Origin: an uncultured Ruegeria sp.
Lineage (GTDB): Bacteria > Pseudomonadota > Alphaproteobacteria > Rhodobacterales > Rhodobacteraceae
Direction: 5' to 3'
Assembly (NCBI RefSeq): GCF_947497005.1
Contig: NZ_CANMFF010000007.1
Span: forward strand, 210,659 to 274,658
DNA: 64,000 nt
Of this stretch, positions 19,176-29,184 are shown piece by piece. A program made the translations under genes and the position numbers. Position 1 is the stretch's first letter; each line of letters starts with the position of its first letter. Under the pieces are notes generated by a model, which saw nothing but the letters and a program-made list of their open reading frames with translations, did not search any database and was not told the origin of the DNA.

Positions 19176-19421
19176 TCAGCCGCCCGTCATCGGTGGGAAA
19201 AATGCCACTTCGCGAACACCCGCCAGAGACGCATCAAAATCTGAAAGTTCCTGATCCAGCGCCACGCGCAGGGCAGACAAGTCGGCAAAGGCTGCTGCAT
19301 AGCGGTCTTCCCGAGCGCTCAGTTCAGCCACCAGATCATTTACCGTGGCTGCCTGCGACTCAACCTTTTCCTTCGGCAAGCCGATGCGTTCGCGCACCCA
19401 TGCGAAGTACAGAACATCCAT
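19176..19421 (-). CDS. moaD: Molybdopterin synthase sulfur-carrier subunit
   Basis: An 81-residue ubiquitin-like protein whose C-terminal Gly-Gly (PPMTGG) is adenylated and thiocarboxylated to donate sulfur to MoaE. It begins MDVLYFAWVRERIG and contains the NDLVAELSAR helix, as in typical MoaD. It sits between pgsA (three bases upstream) and moaE. Confidence 0.96.
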   Translation of the reverse strand: MDVLYFAWVRERIGLPKEKVESQAATVNDLVAELSAREDRYAAAFADLSALRVALDQELSDFDASLAGVREVAFFPPMTGG

Positions 19422-19424
19422 CGA

Positions 19425-20093
19425 TTAGCCCTCCTTCAGATGTGGCATGGCTTTACGTAGGTAGTCATAGCCCGTGATCAATGTCAGCGTCGCGGCAATC
19501 CACAGCAGCCAAAGCCCGACCTGACCGGCCCAGTACATACCTTCGATATTCCAGCGCAGGTGGTTCACGTCCTCGACCTGACCCGCAATGATCTGCTCTA
19601 CCAGCTCGGCATCCATGCCGAAACTCGCCATCACGGCATAGTGTTCAAAAATGCCCTGCGAAAACAGAACCGCGATGGCGACCATCTGTGCCGTAGTCTT
19701 CCATTTGGCCAGCTTGGTGACCTTAAGCGTCCCTGCCACATCGCCCAGATATTCGCGCAGGCCTGAAACGAACACCTCGCGAAACAGGATCACGGTGGCG
19801 GGCAGCACCAGCCATGGCGTCCAGTGTTCGGTCGAGTAGCCAACCAGAATCATCAATGCGATCACCACCATCGCCTTGTCGGCAATCGGGTCCAGCATCG
19901 CACCGATCTTGGTTTCCTGTTTCCACGCTCGGGCCAGATAGCCATCGAACCAATCCGTGATCGCAGCCGTCAGGAACAGGATCAAAGCGAACCAATCCGC
20001 ATAAGGACGGGTGAAATACAAAAACATAACGGCCAGGCTGGGCGCGGCCAGCAGGCGCAGGACGGTCAGGATATTGGGTAAATTCCACTTCAT
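19425..20093 (-). CDS. pgsA: CDP-diacylglycerol--glycerol-3-phosphate 3-phosphatidyltransferase
   Basis: An inner-membrane enzyme that makes phosphatidylglycerophosphate, the precursor of phosphatidylglycerol and cardiolipin. It has 222 residues. The CDP-alcohol phosphatidyltransferase signature DGxxAR-x8-G-x3-D-x3-D is visible as DGYLARAWKQETKIGAMLDPIADK. It begins MKWNLPNILTVLRLLAAP, a standard PgsA N-terminus, and shows about four to five membrane helices. First gene of the pgsA-moaD-moaE unit. It is divergent from the EamA transporter gene, with about 175 bases for promoters. Confidence 0.97.
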   Translation of the reverse strand: MKWNLPNILTVLRLLAAPSLAVMFLYFTRPYADWFALILFLTAAITDWFDGYLARAWKQETKIGAMLDPIADKAMVVIALMILVGYSTEHWTPWLVLPATVILFREVFVSGLREYLGDVAGTLKVTKLAKWKTTAQMVAIAVLFSQGIFEHYAVMASFGMDAELVEQIIAGQVEDVNHLRWNIEGMYWAGQVGLWLLWIAATLTLITGYDYLRKAMPHLKEG

Positions 20094-20267
20094 GGCTTGG
20101 ACCCTATATCGCCGGTCCGGGACAGAAAAGGCAAACGGTTAAAAAACTTCATCCCTCGCAACCACTTGGTCAAAGCGCCGCAGGCCTGACACCACAGAAC
20201 AGTGCCTCTTGGCCTTTCCCGGCTTAGCGGTCAGATTGCCAGTCGAACGCAAGCCCGAAAGAACAGA

Positions 20268-21152
20268 ATGACAGCGCATATACAAATAGACGCCCGGTCG
20301 AACATGATCGGCAGCCTCTGGATGATCGCCGCGATGGCGGGCTTTGCGCTGGAGGATGCATTACTCAAAGCAGCCTCAGCCGTGCTTCCGATCTGGCAGG
20401 TCCTGGTTCTTTTTGGCGCGGGTGGTTCCGTGATCTTTGCCGCGGTGGCCTTGGCTCGCGGGCAACGGTTGCTGCAGCCTGACGTTCTGTCCCGCCCGAT
20501 GAAAGTTCGTGTGCTGTTCGAAATCTTTGGTCGGTTGTTCTATGTGCTGGCCATCGCGTTGACGCCCTTATCTTCGGCCACGGTGATCCTGCAGGCCACG
20601 CCTCTGGTCGTGGTTGCGGGTGCCGCGCTGTTCTTTGGCGAAACAGTTGGTTGGCGGCGGTGGAGCGCCATATTCGTCGGTATGATTGGCGTTGTCGTCA
20701 TCCTGCAACCAACCGGTGACAGCTTTTCGCTGCTTTCAATATTGGCGGTGCTTGGGATGTTGGGATTTGCCGGGCGTGATCTTGCCAGCCGTGCGGCCCC
20801 AGCCACGTTGGGAACAGAGGTTCTGGGTTTTTACGGGTTCCTCAGCATTATCGTGGCGGGTCTCGCCTATCGGTTTTGGGAGGGCGCGCCTGTGGCACCG
20901 GTTGGCATCCACACCAGCCTGCACCTGACCGGCGCGGTGCTGATGGGGGTTATGGCCTATGCGTCGCTGATGAAGGCCATGCGCACGGGCGAAGTGTCCG
21001 CCGTGACCCCGTTCCGCTACATCCGGTTGCTGTTCGGCATCGGGTTGGGCGTGATCATGTTCGGCGAGAGCCTGGACCGTACCATGTGGATCGGCAGCGC
21101 GCTGATCGTTGCCTCGGGCCTCTATATTCTGTGGCGGGGCCGGCGCGCCTAA
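20268..21152 (+). CDS. EamA/DMT-superfamily permease
   Basis: A drug/metabolite transporter-like integral membrane protein of 294 residues with about ten helices arranged as two EamA repeats. The first includes [17 protein letters not shown] and the [20 protein letters not shown] core. The second starts at about residue 150 and includes the [24 protein letters not shown] core. The substrate is not predictable. The ATG at 20268 is chosen because the hydrophobic domain starts shortly after it; an in-frame ATG 22 codons earlier adds a polar tail. It overlaps the 3' end of uvrC by four bases (convergent). Confidence 0.9.
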   Translation: MTAHIQIDARSNMIGSLWMIAAMAGFALEDALLKAASAVLPIWQVLVLFGAGGSVIFAAVALARGQRLLQPDVLSRPMKVRVLFEIFGRLFYVLAIALTPLSSATVILQATPLVVVAGAALFFGETVGWRRWSAIFVGMIGVVVILQPTGDSFSLLSILAVLGMLGFAGRDLASRAAPATLGTEVLGFYGFLSIIVAGLAYRFWEGAPVAPVGIHTSLHLTGAVLMGVMAYASLMKAMRTGEVSAVTPFRYIRLLFGIGLGVIMFGESLDRTMWIGSALIVASGLYILWRGRRA

Positions 21153-23023
21153 CCCTTGTCGTGGAAGAAATCATAGACCTTCTGTGCCAACCCGGCCGAG
21201 ATCCCGTCAACAGCCTTCAGGTCCGCGAGATTGGCCCGGCTGACGGCCTTGGCGCTGCCGAAATGAGTCAACAGAGCACGCTTGCGCGCAGCCCCAACGC
21301 CTGGGATTTCATCCAGCGGCGTGGCCCCTATGGCCTTAGCCCGTTTCGCACGATGGGTTCCGATGGCGAACCTGTGCGCCTCGTCCCTTAAGCGTTGGAT
21401 GAAGTACAACACAGGATCGTTGCGTTTCAGAGCAAAAGTGCGCTGACCGATCCGGTGAAACTCTTCCTTGCCATGATCCCGATCGACACCCTTGGCGACG
21501 CCAACCATGGGAATGTCTTCGACCCCGTGTTCGACCATAATCTCGTGCACCGCGCTCACCTGCCCTGCGCCGCCATCAATCAACAGCAAGTCAGGCCAGA
21601 GCCCCTTGTCCCGGTCCGGATCTTCCTTTTGCAGGCGCGTGAAGCGGCGATTCAGCACCTCTTTCATCATGCCGAAATCGTCACCTGGAGTCAGGTCATC
21701 GCCTCGGATATTGAACTTACGGTAGGCATTCTTCAAAAAGCCTTCGGGGCCTGCCACGATCATGCCGCCTACAGCGTTGGTGCCCTGAATGTGAGAGTTG
21801 TCGTAAACTTCGATCCGCCCCGGAGAGCCATCCAGACCAAACGCATCGGCGACCCCGCGCAGCAGCTTGGCTTGCGTGGCGCTTTCTGACATGCGGCGCG
21901 CCAGAGACTCCCGTGCATTGCGCAAAGCGCCTGCAACCAGTTCCTGCTTTTCTCCGCGTTGTGGCACAAGAATTTCCACCTTGCGGCCAGCCTTCTCGGT
22001 CAATGCCTCATGCATAAGATCAGCGTTTTCGATAGCATCCGAAAGGATCAACTGCCGGGGCGGTTCCTTATTGTCGTAGAACTGGCCGAGAAAAGCCTCC
22101 ATCGCTTCGGCAGGCGAAATATCCGGCCCGACACGCGGATAGAAATCCTTGTTGCCCCAGTTCTGGTTGGCGCGGATGAAAAACACCTGAACACAGGCCT
22201 GCCCGCTGTCCATATAAAGACCGATCACATCCGCCTCGGTCACGCCACGCGGGTTGATACCTTGCGAAGTCTGCACTTGCGTCAACGCCCGGATACGGTC
22301 CCGCAGTCCAGCAGCACGCTCGAATTCCATAGCTTCAGAAGCGGCCATCATCTGCTCGGCCAAATCCTCCTGAACCTTGGTCGAGCGGCCCGACAGAAAG
22401 CGTTCCGCGTCCTTTACGCTTTCGCTGTATTCCTGTTCCGAGATCAGGTCGACACACGGTCCGGAACAACGCTTGATCTGATAGAGCAGGCAAGGCCGCG
22501 TTCTACTGTCGAACATCGAATCCGAGCAGTTGCGCAGCAGAAAGGCCTTTTGCAACTGGTTAAGCGTCCTGTTCACTGCTCCGGCGCTGGCAAAGGGGCC
22601 GAAATAGGCGCCTTTTTCCTTCTTCGCCCCACGGTGTTTCTTGATCTGCGGAAAGCCATGATCCTTGGCGACCAAAATATTCGGAAAGCTTTTGTCATCC
22701 CGCAGCAGAACATTGTATTTGGGTTTGAGCTGCTTAATCAGGTTCTGCTCAAGCAACAACGCCTCGGTCTCGGTCCGGGTGGTCAGGAACATCATTGACG
22801 CGGTCGAGGCGATCATCTTTTCGATCCGCCCCGAGTGTCCCGGTCTTGTGTAATTCGACACCCGCGCCTTCAGGTTCCGCGCTTTACCGACATAAAGAAC
22901 CCGGCTGTCCGCATCCAGCATGCGGTAGACGCCGGGCGAGTTGTCCAGCGTTTTTACATAGCGTTGAATGCAGGCATAGCCGGTCGGTTGAGTGTCCGGG
23001 TCTGGTTCGTGTTGGGCTGTCAT
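21149..23023 (-). CDS. uvrC: UvrABC excinuclease subunit C
   Basis: The nuclease subunit of nucleotide excision repair, making the 3' and 5' incisions around bulky lesions. It has 624 residues. The N-terminal GIY-YIG domain is [30 protein letters not shown] (about 30-60). A Cys-containing linker follows ([18 protein letters not shown]). The UVR domain is in the helix [23 protein letters not shown]. The RNase-H-like endonuclease domain has [21 protein letters not shown] and [10 protein letters not shown], and the C-terminal double helix-hairpin-helix ends at [13 protein letters not shown]. Upstream lies an AT-rich 290-base region. Confidence 0.97.
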   Translation of the reverse strand: MTAQHEPDPDTQPTGYACIQRYVKTLDNSPGVYRMLDADSRVLYVGKARNLKARVSNYTRPGHSGRIEKMIASTASMMFLTTRTETEALLLEQNLIKQLKPKYNVLLRDDKSFPNILVAKDHGFPQIKKHRGAKKEKGAYFGPFASAGAVNRTLNQLQKAFLLRNCSDSMFDSRTRPCLLYQIKRCSGPCVDLISEQEYSESVKDAERFLSGRSTKVQEDLAEQMMAASEAMEFERAAGLRDRIRALTQVQTSQGINPRGVTEADVIGLYMDSGQACVQVFFIRANQNWGNKDFYPRVGPDISPAEAMEAFLGQFYDNKEPPRQLILSDAIENADLMHEALTEKAGRKVEILVPQRGEKQELVAGALRNARESLARRMSESATQAKLLRGVADAFGLDGSPGRIEVYDNSHIQGTNAVGGMIVAGPEGFLKNAYRKFNIRGDDLTPGDDFGMMKEVLNRRFTRLQKEDPDRDKGLWPDLLLIDGGAGQVSAVHEIMVEHGVEDIPMVGVAKGVDRDHGKEEFHRIGQRTFALKRNDPVLYFIQRLRDEAHRFAIGTHRAKRAKAIGATPLDEIPGVGAARKRALLTHFGSAKAVSRANLADLKAVDGISAGLAQKVYDFFHDKG

Positions 23024-23100
23024 GGCTTTGAGATATGATTCTCCGTCTATCGCTGCAATCTTGAGCGGCCCAGATCAAGAGAAAACAAATCCACGGTTTC

Positions 23101-23187
23101 TGTGGATAAGTGTGCAGATAAGTTTTGGGGGGCTACGAATTTCCCTTGTTTCATTGCCTTTTCCTTGAGTTGCACAAAAATTGTGCA
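23101..23187. promoter_or_regulatory. uvrC upstream region with DnaA-box-like site and 17-bp palindrome
   Basis: The 23024-23313 interval between the SDR gene and uvrC has no gene and is strikingly AT-rich from about 23160 to 23260. It contains TGTGGATAA (23101-23109), the exact complement of the DnaA box TTATCCACA. It also contains a perfect inverted repeat, TGCACAA and TTGTGCA around AAA (23171-23187), which looks like a repressor operator. Runs of T and A follow. I see no LexA-type GTTC-N7-GTTC site. Confidence 0.4.
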
Positions 23188-23313
23188 CTTTGTTAAATAT
23201 TTGATTTTTAATGATATTTTTTCAAGTGCTTAGCAAGTGTATGAAAAAAAAGACATTTTTGTAACGCGCAGGTAACACAAATGAGAGCGGTGCAAAACTT
23301 GCGGCAAAATTAC

Positions 23314-24093
23314 TTATTCTACGCCCAGGACATCCGGTGTTTTCCACCCCAGATGCTGACCACCATCCACACATAGAAGTTGTCCGGTAACTGCATGCGC
23401 ATCCAGAAAATACCCAAGTGCTGCGGTAATATCAGACGGATTCGAGCCCCGCTCCAGTACCGTATTCGAACGCTGCGCCTGAAAATGTTCTTCACTTTGG
23501 CGGTGCCCCTGAATCGTCGGACCGGGGCCAATCGCGTTGACGCGGATTGTCGGAGACAATGCCTGTGCCGCCGTTCGGGTCAGCGTCCACAGGCCCATTT
23601 TTGCGATGGTGTAAGACATGAACTCGGGCGTCAGTTTGCGCACGCGCATGTCCACCATATTGACGATCAGGCCGGTTGCCAGCGCTTCCCCAACTTTATC
23701 TGTGCCTGCAGCCAACCCCTGATCAGCCATTGCCTGCGTCAGAACAAAAGGCGCGCGCAAATTGCTGTCGAGATGACGATCCCAGCTTTGCCGGGTTGCG
23801 GTTTGGATATTGTCGTATTCAAAGATCGACGCGTTGTTTACCAGACAGGTGATCGGGCCACCCAGCGCCTCAGCTGCTTTGGGCAGCAATGCCTGGACCT
23901 GAGCCTCGTCCAGCAGGTCAGCCTGAAGTGCCACTGATTGGCGGCCTAAAGCCTGCGCCTTTGCCACAGTCTCTTGCGCAGGGCCCTCGGAGGAGGCGTA
24001 GTGCACGGCCACATCGTAACCACGACCCGCCAAATACAGAGCCATGGCCCGGCCCAGACGAATACCGGCACCGGTCACTAAAGCTCGGGTCAT
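23314..24093 (-). CDS. Short-chain dehydrogenase/reductase (pteridine-reductase-like)
   Basis: A 259-residue SDR oxidoreductase, NAD(P)-dependent and cytosolic. The cofactor motif is VTGAGIRLGRAMALYLAGRG (variant TGxxxRLG, as in FolM/pteridine reductases). It also has CLVNNASIFE, the active site SYTIAKMGL (Tyr-x3-Lys) and INAIGPGPT-like RVNAIGPGPTIQGHR. The R-L-G in the Gly motif and GPGPT favour a dihydropteridine- or dihydrofolate-type substrate over a 3-oxoacyl-ACP, but this is inference. Same strand as the Ca/Na exchanger upstream (21-base gap). Confidence 0.88.
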   Translation of the reverse strand: MTRALVTGAGIRLGRAMALYLAGRGYDVAVHYASSEGPAQETVAKAQALGRQSVALQADLLDEAQVQALLPKAAEALGGPITCLVNNASIFEYDNIQTATRQSWDRHLDSNLRAPFVLTQAMADQGLAAGTDKVGEALATGLIVNMVDMRVRKLTPEFMSYTIAKMGLWTLTRTAAQALSPTIRVNAIGPGPTIQGHRQSEEHFQAQRSNTVLERGSNPSDITAALGYFLDAHAVTGQLLCVDGGQHLGWKTPDVLGVE

Positions 24094-24114
24094 GCTTCAC
24101 CTCGTTTTGTCAGA

Positions 24115-25080
24115 TCACACCAGCAATACGGTGACATAAAGCACATAAAGGAAGGTCAACACCAACCCCCAGATGCGCGAGATATCCTGCTTGAAGAACA
24201 CAAACGGTACCAGCAGCAGCGAAGCGCCCAGCATGACCCACAGGTCAAACCGAAGGAATTCGGGGTCGACCGGAATACGACCGAACCACGTTGCGATCCC
24301 GATGATGGCCAGAAGGTTGAACATGTTCGACCCGATCACGTTGCCAAGCGCCACATCGGCCTGCCGGCGCAGAGCCGCCATCACAGTCGTGGCCAGTTCG
24401 GGCAAGGACGTTCCAACTGCGATCAGGGTCAGGCCAATTACCGTTTCACTTACGCCATAGTTCCGCGCGATGACGGTCGCATTGTCCACCAGAAGATGGG
24501 CCCCCATCGGAAGACCCACCAACCCAAGGATCAGGTAAATCGATACCTTCCAGTAGGGCATGTCAGGGTCAGCTTCTTCCAGACCTTCCAGTTCGTCATC
24601 ATCCGCACAGGCCTCACCACAGGCCTTGCGGTGCGCTTTTGCCTCACGAAAGGCATTCGCCAGAACAAGACCCAAACCAGCCAGCAGGATCAGGCCACTG
24701 GCGAAAGTGAATGTCCCGCAAAAGGCCAGCCCGATGAACAAAACCGTCGCCATCAACATGAAGACGTAGTTCTTGCGGCTGTCGCATTCGCTGGTGTGGA
24801 TTGTAGCAAGCAGCGCAGGCAAGCCCAGAACCAGCAGGACATTGGCCGTGTTCGATCCAACAACGTTGCCCAGCGCAATACCGGGCGCATTCTCTTTCAA
24901 AGCGCTGATCGCAATCAACAACTCGGGTGCCGATGTGCCAAAGGCTACAATTGTCAGGCTGACGATCAGGGCGGGAACGCCCAATCGCAGGCTCAGGTTC
25001 ACTGCGCCACGCACCAGGGCGTCGCCTGCCAGCAACAGGATCAACAGGCCAAGACCAGACAGCAGCCAAGTGGAAATCAA
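24115..25080 (-). CDS. Calcium/sodium (cation) antiporter, YrbG/CaCA family
   Basis: A 321-residue inner-membrane exchanger with about ten helices in two inverted repeats. The two alpha-repeat motifs are GTSAPELLIAISALKENAPGIALGNVVGSN and, in the second half, GTSLPELATTVMAALRRQADVALGNVIGSNMFN. These carry the ion-binding Glu residues. A Cys/acid-rich cytosolic loop (CGEACADDDELEGLEE) separates the halves. Translation appears to start at a TTG overlapping the stop of the preceding 56-residue gene (TTGA). Confidence 0.93.
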   Translation of the reverse strand: MISTWLLSGLGLLILLLAGDALVRGAVNLSLRLGVPALIVSLTIVAFGTSAPELLIAISALKENAPGIALGNVVGSNTANVLLVLGLPALLATIHTSECDSRKNYVFMLMATVLFIGLAFCGTFTFASGLILLAGLGLVLANAFREAKAHRKACGEACADDDELEGLEEADPDMPYWKVSIYLILGLVGLPMGAHLLVDNATVIARNYGVSETVIGLTLIAVGTSLPELATTVMAALRRQADVALGNVIGSNMFNLLAIIGIATWFGRIPVDPEFLRFDLWVMLGASLLLVPFVFFKQDISRIWGLVLTFLYVLYVTVLLV

Positions 25081-25247
25081 GTCCGGCCTCCTTTTTCACA
25101 GGCGCAGGGGCCTTTGCCGATGCGAAACCGCCCGCAGCGCGGGCACTTGGCCGAACTCAGTTTCTTTTGCCCCGGAAAGCGAAGCTTGCCGAACATCGCC
25201 AAAACGCCCATGCCGATCAGGAAAAGTGTGACAGCTTTGATGATCAC
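25077..25247 (-). CDS. Small membrane protein with Cys-rich zinc-ribbon-like tail
   Basis: A 56-residue gene starting at GTG 25247, one base after the S49-peptidase stop, and ending in a TGA that overlaps the start of the antiporter. The protein has a short hydrophobic N-terminal helix (AVTLFLIGMGVLAMFG), a basic linker and a Cys cluster (KCPRCGRFRIGKGPCACEKG). The CxxC and CxC pairs look metal-binding. Tight coupling on both sides supports it being real. Similar small proteins occur in Rhodobacteraceae; function is unknown. Confidence 0.72.
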   Translation of the reverse strand: MIIKAVTLFLIGMGVLAMFGKLRFPGQKKLSSAKCPRCGRFRIGKGPCACEKGGRT

Positions 25248-25248
25248 G

Positions 25249-26046
25249 TCACAAACCGAAACGCGCGTAGGCTGCCCGCTCCTCTAGCCCAGCGATTGCA
25301 TCCTGCGCCAGACTGGCCCCAAAGCGTGACCAGATCGGTTTGCGCACGCCGTACCGGCGGAATTTGACCTTGTCGCCAAATCGCTCCTGCATCTTGGGCT
25401 TTAGATGGGCGATACCATCAATCAGGCCCAGCTCCTGCGCACGACGCGCCAGCCAGACTTCACCCGTGAACAAATCGGCGTTGTGATCCAGCTTGTCACC
25501 CCGGCGGGCTTTGACGTGATCAATGAAATTCTCGTGGATGTCGCCCAACAGCCCTTGCAGGCGCGCCACGTCCTCTTTCTTTTCAGGCGAGAAGGGATCC
25601 AGCATCGATTTCGATTTGCCAGCCGTATGTACCCGCCGTTCAAACCCCTGCCGCGCCAGAAACACGTGCGCGCCGAACCCGGCCGAGATAACACCAATCG
25701 ACCCTAGAACCGAGCTTTCGTCGGCCCATATCTCATCCGCGGCAGCTGCCAGCCAATAGCCGCCAGACGCCGCGACATCTTCAACAAAGCCAATCACGGG
25801 CACGTCCAGTTCATCCGACAAACGCCGGATTCGGGCACCGATCAGAGAGCTTTGCACAGGCGACCCGCCCGGCGAGTTGATCTCGAGCGCGACGGCTACA
25901 GGCTTTCCCTTGCGAAAGGCCTTCTCAAGAACCGGGGCCAGAGCCGTGTCATTCAACGACCCCCGCCCGGCCATACCAATGGCGCCGGACAGACGGACGA
26001 TAGCCACACAGGGGGGTTTTTTGACAAACGGCAGGCTGAGCTTCAT
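25249..26046 (-). CDS. S49 family (SppA/SohB-like) membrane-associated serine peptidase
   Basis: A 265-residue signal-peptide-peptidase-like protease. Visible motifs: VAIVRLSGAIGM at the start; AVALEINSPGGSPVQSSLIGARI; the catalytic Ser in DVAASGGYWLAAAADEIWADESSVLGSIGVI; and the Lys-containing HTAGKSKSMLDPFSPEKKED. The catalytic Ser/Lys arrangement matches single-domain SohB-type enzymes. The ATG at 26046 begins KLSLPFVKKPP and is preferred over an ATG twelve codons upstream. First gene of a coupled trio with the 56-residue protein and the antiporter. Confidence 0.93.
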   Translation of the reverse strand: MKLSLPFVKKPPCVAIVRLSGAIGMAGRGSLNDTALAPVLEKAFRKGKPVAVALEINSPGGSPVQSSLIGARIRRLSDELDVPVIGFVEDVAASGGYWLAAAADEIWADESSVLGSIGVISAGFGAHVFLARQGFERRVHTAGKSKSMLDPFSPEKKEDVARLQGLLGDIHENFIDHVKARRGDKLDHNADLFTGEVWLARRAQELGLIDGIAHLKPKMQERFGDKVKFRRYGVRKPIWSRFGASLAQDAIAGLEERAAYARFGL

Positions 26047-26160
26047 GGGTGCCGATGTAGAGTGCCCCCAACTCGTAAACAAGGGACTCTGCGGGCCTTA
26101 AACGCGACGTGAACCAAATTCCCACACTCGATGGGCAAAAATGCAACGCCTTGGCGGAGG

Positions 26161-26922
26161 TTAGCTGCGAATGCGCCAGCCGGTTTTGAAGATCCAGCCG
26201 ATGACCGCAAGACAGGTCCCCGTAAAGGCAATAATGGCCAGCAGACTGAATACAACAGGTACATCCGACAACCCGTAGAACGACCAGCGGAACCCTGAAA
26301 TCAGGTAGACCACGGGATTGAACAACGTGATGGTCTGCCACAGTGGCGGCAGCATCGAGATCGAATAAAATGTTCCTCCAAGGAAGATCAGCGGCGTGAC
26401 AATAAGCTGTGGCACCAGTGACATCTGCTCGAAATTGCTGGCCCAGATGCCGATGATGAAGCCCAAGAGGGAAAAGCTGAGACAGGACAGGATCAGAAAC
26501 GCCGCCATGGCAAAGGGATGCTCGATCCGAAGGTCCACGAAAAACGTCGCGGTGGCCAGTATCACCAGCCCCACGAAAAGGGCCTTGGTCGCCGCCGCGC
26601 CGACATATCCGATCACGATCTCGATAAAATTCACCGGTGCGGACAGTAATTCGTAGATGGTGCCCAGAAACTTGGGGAAATAGATGCCGAAAGATGCGTT
26701 CGAGATCGACAGCATCACGACAGACAGCATAATCAACCCCGGCACAATGAACGCACCGTAGGAAACGCCTTCGACCTCCTGGATGCGGCTTCCGATAGCT
26801 GTTCCAAACACCACGAAGTAGAGCGAAGTAGACAGAACCGGCGACAGAAAGCTCTGCGCCAGAGTGCGGAAGAACCGGGCCATTTCGAACCGGTAGATGG
26901 CAGCAATTGCGGTCCAGTTCAT
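26161..26922 (-). CDS. ABC-2 type exporter permease
   Basis: A 253-residue integral membrane subunit with six helices and the ABC-2 pattern. It has an N-terminal cytosolic [26 protein letters not shown], then [43 protein letters not shown], and later [21 protein letters not shown]. The last phrase is typical of NodJ/YadH-like exporters. It overlaps the ATPase gene by four bases and forms the exporter with it. The substrate is unknown. Confidence 0.93.
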   Translation of the reverse strand: MNWTAIAAIYRFEMARFFRTLAQSFLSPVLSTSLYFVVFGTAIGSRIQEVEGVSYGAFIVPGLIMLSVVMLSISNASFGIYFPKFLGTIYELLSAPVNFIEIVIGYVGAAATKALFVGLVILATATFFVDLRIEHPFAMAAFLILSCLSFSLLGFIIGIWASNFEQMSLVPQLIVTPLIFLGGTFYSISMLPPLWQTITLFNPVVYLISGFRWSFYGLSDVPVVFSLLAIIAFTGTCLAVIGWIFKTGWRIRS

Positions 26923-27848
26923 GCGGCCTCTCCGGATACCAGATTGACGAAAATCTCTTCCAGGCTCGATTGCCTTGTTTGCACGTCGCGCAAGAACAGC
27001 CCGGCCTGCGACACGTCATTCAGCAGCGATGTGATACCCGTTCGGTCTGCATGCGTATCGTAGGTGTAGATCAGGGAATCGCCGGCACCGTTCAGAGTCA
27101 GATTGTGGATGGCCAGACTGTCTGGAATCCGGGCGATGGGTTCGGTCAACATGACCTCGATCTGCTTTTTACCCATCTGCGCCATAAGCGTGTCTTTGTC
27201 CTGCACCAGCAAAAGCTCGCCCTTGTCGATGACACCGACACGATCCGCGATGGCTTCGGCTTCTTCGATGTAATGCGTGGTCAGAATGATGGTAACACCG
27301 TCCCGTTTCAGTTCGGCCACGATCTCCCACATGTCCTTACGCAGCTCGACATCCACACCTGCGGTCGGTTCGTCCAGAAAAAGCACCCGAGGTTCATGGG
27401 CCAACGCTTTTGCAATCAGCACTCTACGCTTCATGCCGCCGGACAATTCCTTAATCGCGTTTTTGCGTTTTTCCCAAAGGGACAGTTTGCGCAGAATGTC
27501 TTCGATCCGGGCATTATCCTTACCAAGTCCGAACAGACCTCGGGACAATCGAACCGTGTTCCAGACTTTTTCAAAAGGTTCCAGCGCGATTTCTTGCGGC
27601 ACAAGTCCGATCATCCTGCGCGCTGCGCGATAGTCGGACTGAATATCGTGTCCTCCGACGGTAACTGCGCCGGACGTCGGGGTTGTTATCCCGCAGATCG
27701 TGGTAATCAAGGTTGTTTTTCCAGCGCCATTGGGTCCCAGAAGCGCAAGTATCTCGCCCTCTTCAATATCCAGAGACACGCCTTTCAGCGCCTCGAACCC
27801 ATCGGCGTAAGACTTGCGAAGATCTCTGATGGACAAAATGGTCGTCAT
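26919..27848 (-). CDS. ABC transporter ATP-binding protein (YadG/NodI-like)
   Basis: A 309-residue ATPase partner of the downstream permease. It shows the Walker [17 protein letters not shown], the Q-loop in GLVPQEIAL, the signature [16 protein letters not shown], Walker [18 protein letters not shown] and the switch His [17 protein letters not shown]-terminal extension of about 80 residues follows, as in NodI/YadG. It is coupled to the permease by a 4-base overlap. The 166-base interval to the divergent CaiB gene must hold both promoters. Confidence 0.95.
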   Translation of the reverse strand: MTTILSIRDLRKSYADGFEALKGVSLDIEEGEILALLGPNGAGKTTLITTICGITTPTSGAVTVGGHDIQSDYRAARRMIGLVPQEIALEPFEKVWNTVRLSRGLFGLGKDNARIEDILRKLSLWEKRKNAIKELSGGMKRRVLIAKALAHEPRVLFLDEPTAGVDVELRKDMWEIVAELKRDGVTIILTTHYIEEAEAIADRVGVIDKGELLLVQDKDTLMAQMGKKQIEVMLTEPIARIPDSLAIHNLTLNGAGDSLIYTYDTHADRTGITSLLNDVSQAGLFLRDVQTRQSSLEEIFVNLVSGEAA

Positions 27849-28014
27849 ATTTGTTCCCTATTCTGACCGAGACCCTATCGCGCAGGACCAGTGTGTAACA
27901 GGTCAATTTCGCACAGCAAGCTGCGCATTTTTCAAAGGGTGTCGGTCCTCTGCTCGAATCCGCCTTGCAATCCATCAACCGACCCGCAAACTCTACCCGC
28001 AACGGAGGGCGCTG

Positions 28015-29103
28015 ATGCTGAACGGAATACGTGTTGTCGAAATCGAAGGGCTCGGACCCGGCCCATTTGCCGCCATGCAACTTGCAGATATGGGCGCCGA
28101 CGTCATAACCATCCATCGCAAAGGCGGTACTGCAACGCCAGGTATGCCGGAACGCTCGCTTCTGGACCGAGGTAAACGATCCATCGCACTTGATCTGAAA
28201 GTTGCCGATGATCTGGGTACCGCCCGCCGCCTGATTGATACAGCCGATGCTCTGATCGAAGGCTTCCGCCCCGGCGTGATGGAGAAGCTGGGCCTTGGTC
28301 CGGATCTTTGCCTGTCCCGCAACCCAAAACTGATTTACGGGCGTATGACAGGCTGGGGGCAGGATAGCCCATTAGCTGACACAGCAGGGCATGACCTGAA
28401 CTATATCGCCTTGTCCGGTGCGCTCTGGTACGCTTCTCACCCGGATCAGCCGCCTCAAACCCCGGCAACCCTTGTGGGCGATATTGGCGGAGGGGCGATG
28501 TATCTTGTCGCAGGCATTCTTGCCGGGATGATCAAAGCGCAAAGAACTGGCCAGGGTACAATTGTCGACGCCGCAATCTATGACGGTTCAGCCCATATGA
28601 TGAACCTTCTCATGACTATGCGCCAAACCGGTAACCTGTCCGACACACGGGGCCATAGCCTTTTGGACGGCCCACATTGGAGCCGCACATATGCTTGCGC
28701 CGATGGCGGTTTCGTCACGGTTCAATGCCTCGAACCCAAATTCTACGCGCAGTTTCTGAACGTGCTGGGCCTCGCAGACGATACGGACTTCCATCAGCAA
28801 TTAAACCGTACCCTCTGGCCTTCTCTTACACGCCGCCTGACCGACATATTCAAAAGCAAGTCTCGCGATCACTGGGACGCAATGTTTCTCGGATCCGATG
28901 CCTGCGTCGCTCCTGTTCTCAGCCCGGAGGAGGCGCAATCCCACCCTATGAACACACATCGAAACAACTGGCAGTATGTCGACGGCACTCTCCAGTCCGC
29001 CGCCGCTCCGCGGTTTTCAAATCGTGATTGGAGCCCAAAACCCAGCCCGACGCGCGGACAGCACACCGAAGACATCCTCGCCGAACTCGACAGCCGACCC
29101 TGA
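28015..29103 (+). CDS. CaiB/BaiF family, alpha-methylacyl-CoA racemase-like
   Basis: A 362-residue family III CoA-transferase-fold enzyme. The start at 28015 follows a strong GGAGGG; a longer open frame upstream is not used. MLNGIRVVEIEGLGPGPFAAMQLADMGADVI is the N-terminal nucleotide-binding-like motif. GRMTGWGQDSPLADTAGHDLNYIALSGAL carries the His-Asp pair used by alpha-methylacyl-CoA racemases, and GGGAMYLVAGILAGMI follows. These features favour racemisation of branched acyl-CoA over CoA transfer, but the two are hard to separate without a tree. A strong bidirectional terminator follows. Confidence 0.85.
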   Translation: MLNGIRVVEIEGLGPGPFAAMQLADMGADVITIHRKGGTATPGMPERSLLDRGKRSIALDLKVADDLGTARRLIDTADALIEGFRPGVMEKLGLGPDLCLSRNPKLIYGRMTGWGQDSPLADTAGHDLNYIALSGALWYASHPDQPPQTPATLVGDIGGGAMYLVAGILAGMIKAQRTGQGTIVDAAIYDGSAHMMNLLMTMRQTGNLSDTRGHSLLDGPHWSRTYACADGGFVTVQCLEPKFYAQFLNVLGLADDTDFHQQLNRTLWPSLTRRLTDIFKSKSRDHWDAMFLGSDACVAPVLSPEEAQSHPMNTHRNNWQYVDGTLQSAAAPRFSNRDWSPKPSPTRGQHTEDILAELDSRP

Positions 29104-29158
29104 TCCGCTCTTCATCTGGCCAAAAAAACCTCGGGGTTTGAATTGGCCGCAGGCCAAG

Positions 29159-29178
29159 AAAGGGGCTGGCCCCTTTTT
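29159..29178. terminator. Bidirectional terminator between the CaiB-like gene and hemE
   Basis: Arms AAAGGGG and CCCCTTT around CTGG, with a T-run on the + strand and the matching A-run giving T's on the - strand. It separates the rightward CaiB-like gene from the leftward hemE, which ends at 29185. Confidence 0.75.
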
Positions 29179-29184
29179 GCTTGC

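Noticed and set aside
23024..23313. Chromosomal replication origin
   Set aside because: Only one perfect DnaA-box-like site is seen, with no cluster of boxes and no dnaA, dnaN, parAB or gidA nearby.
27763..28116. 117-residue - strand frame with a Cys-rich stretch (EKCAACCAKLTC) upstream of the ABC ATPase
   Set aside because: It overlaps both the ABC ATPase gene and the CaiB-like gene start and has no clear ribosome site. The Cys pattern alone is not enough.
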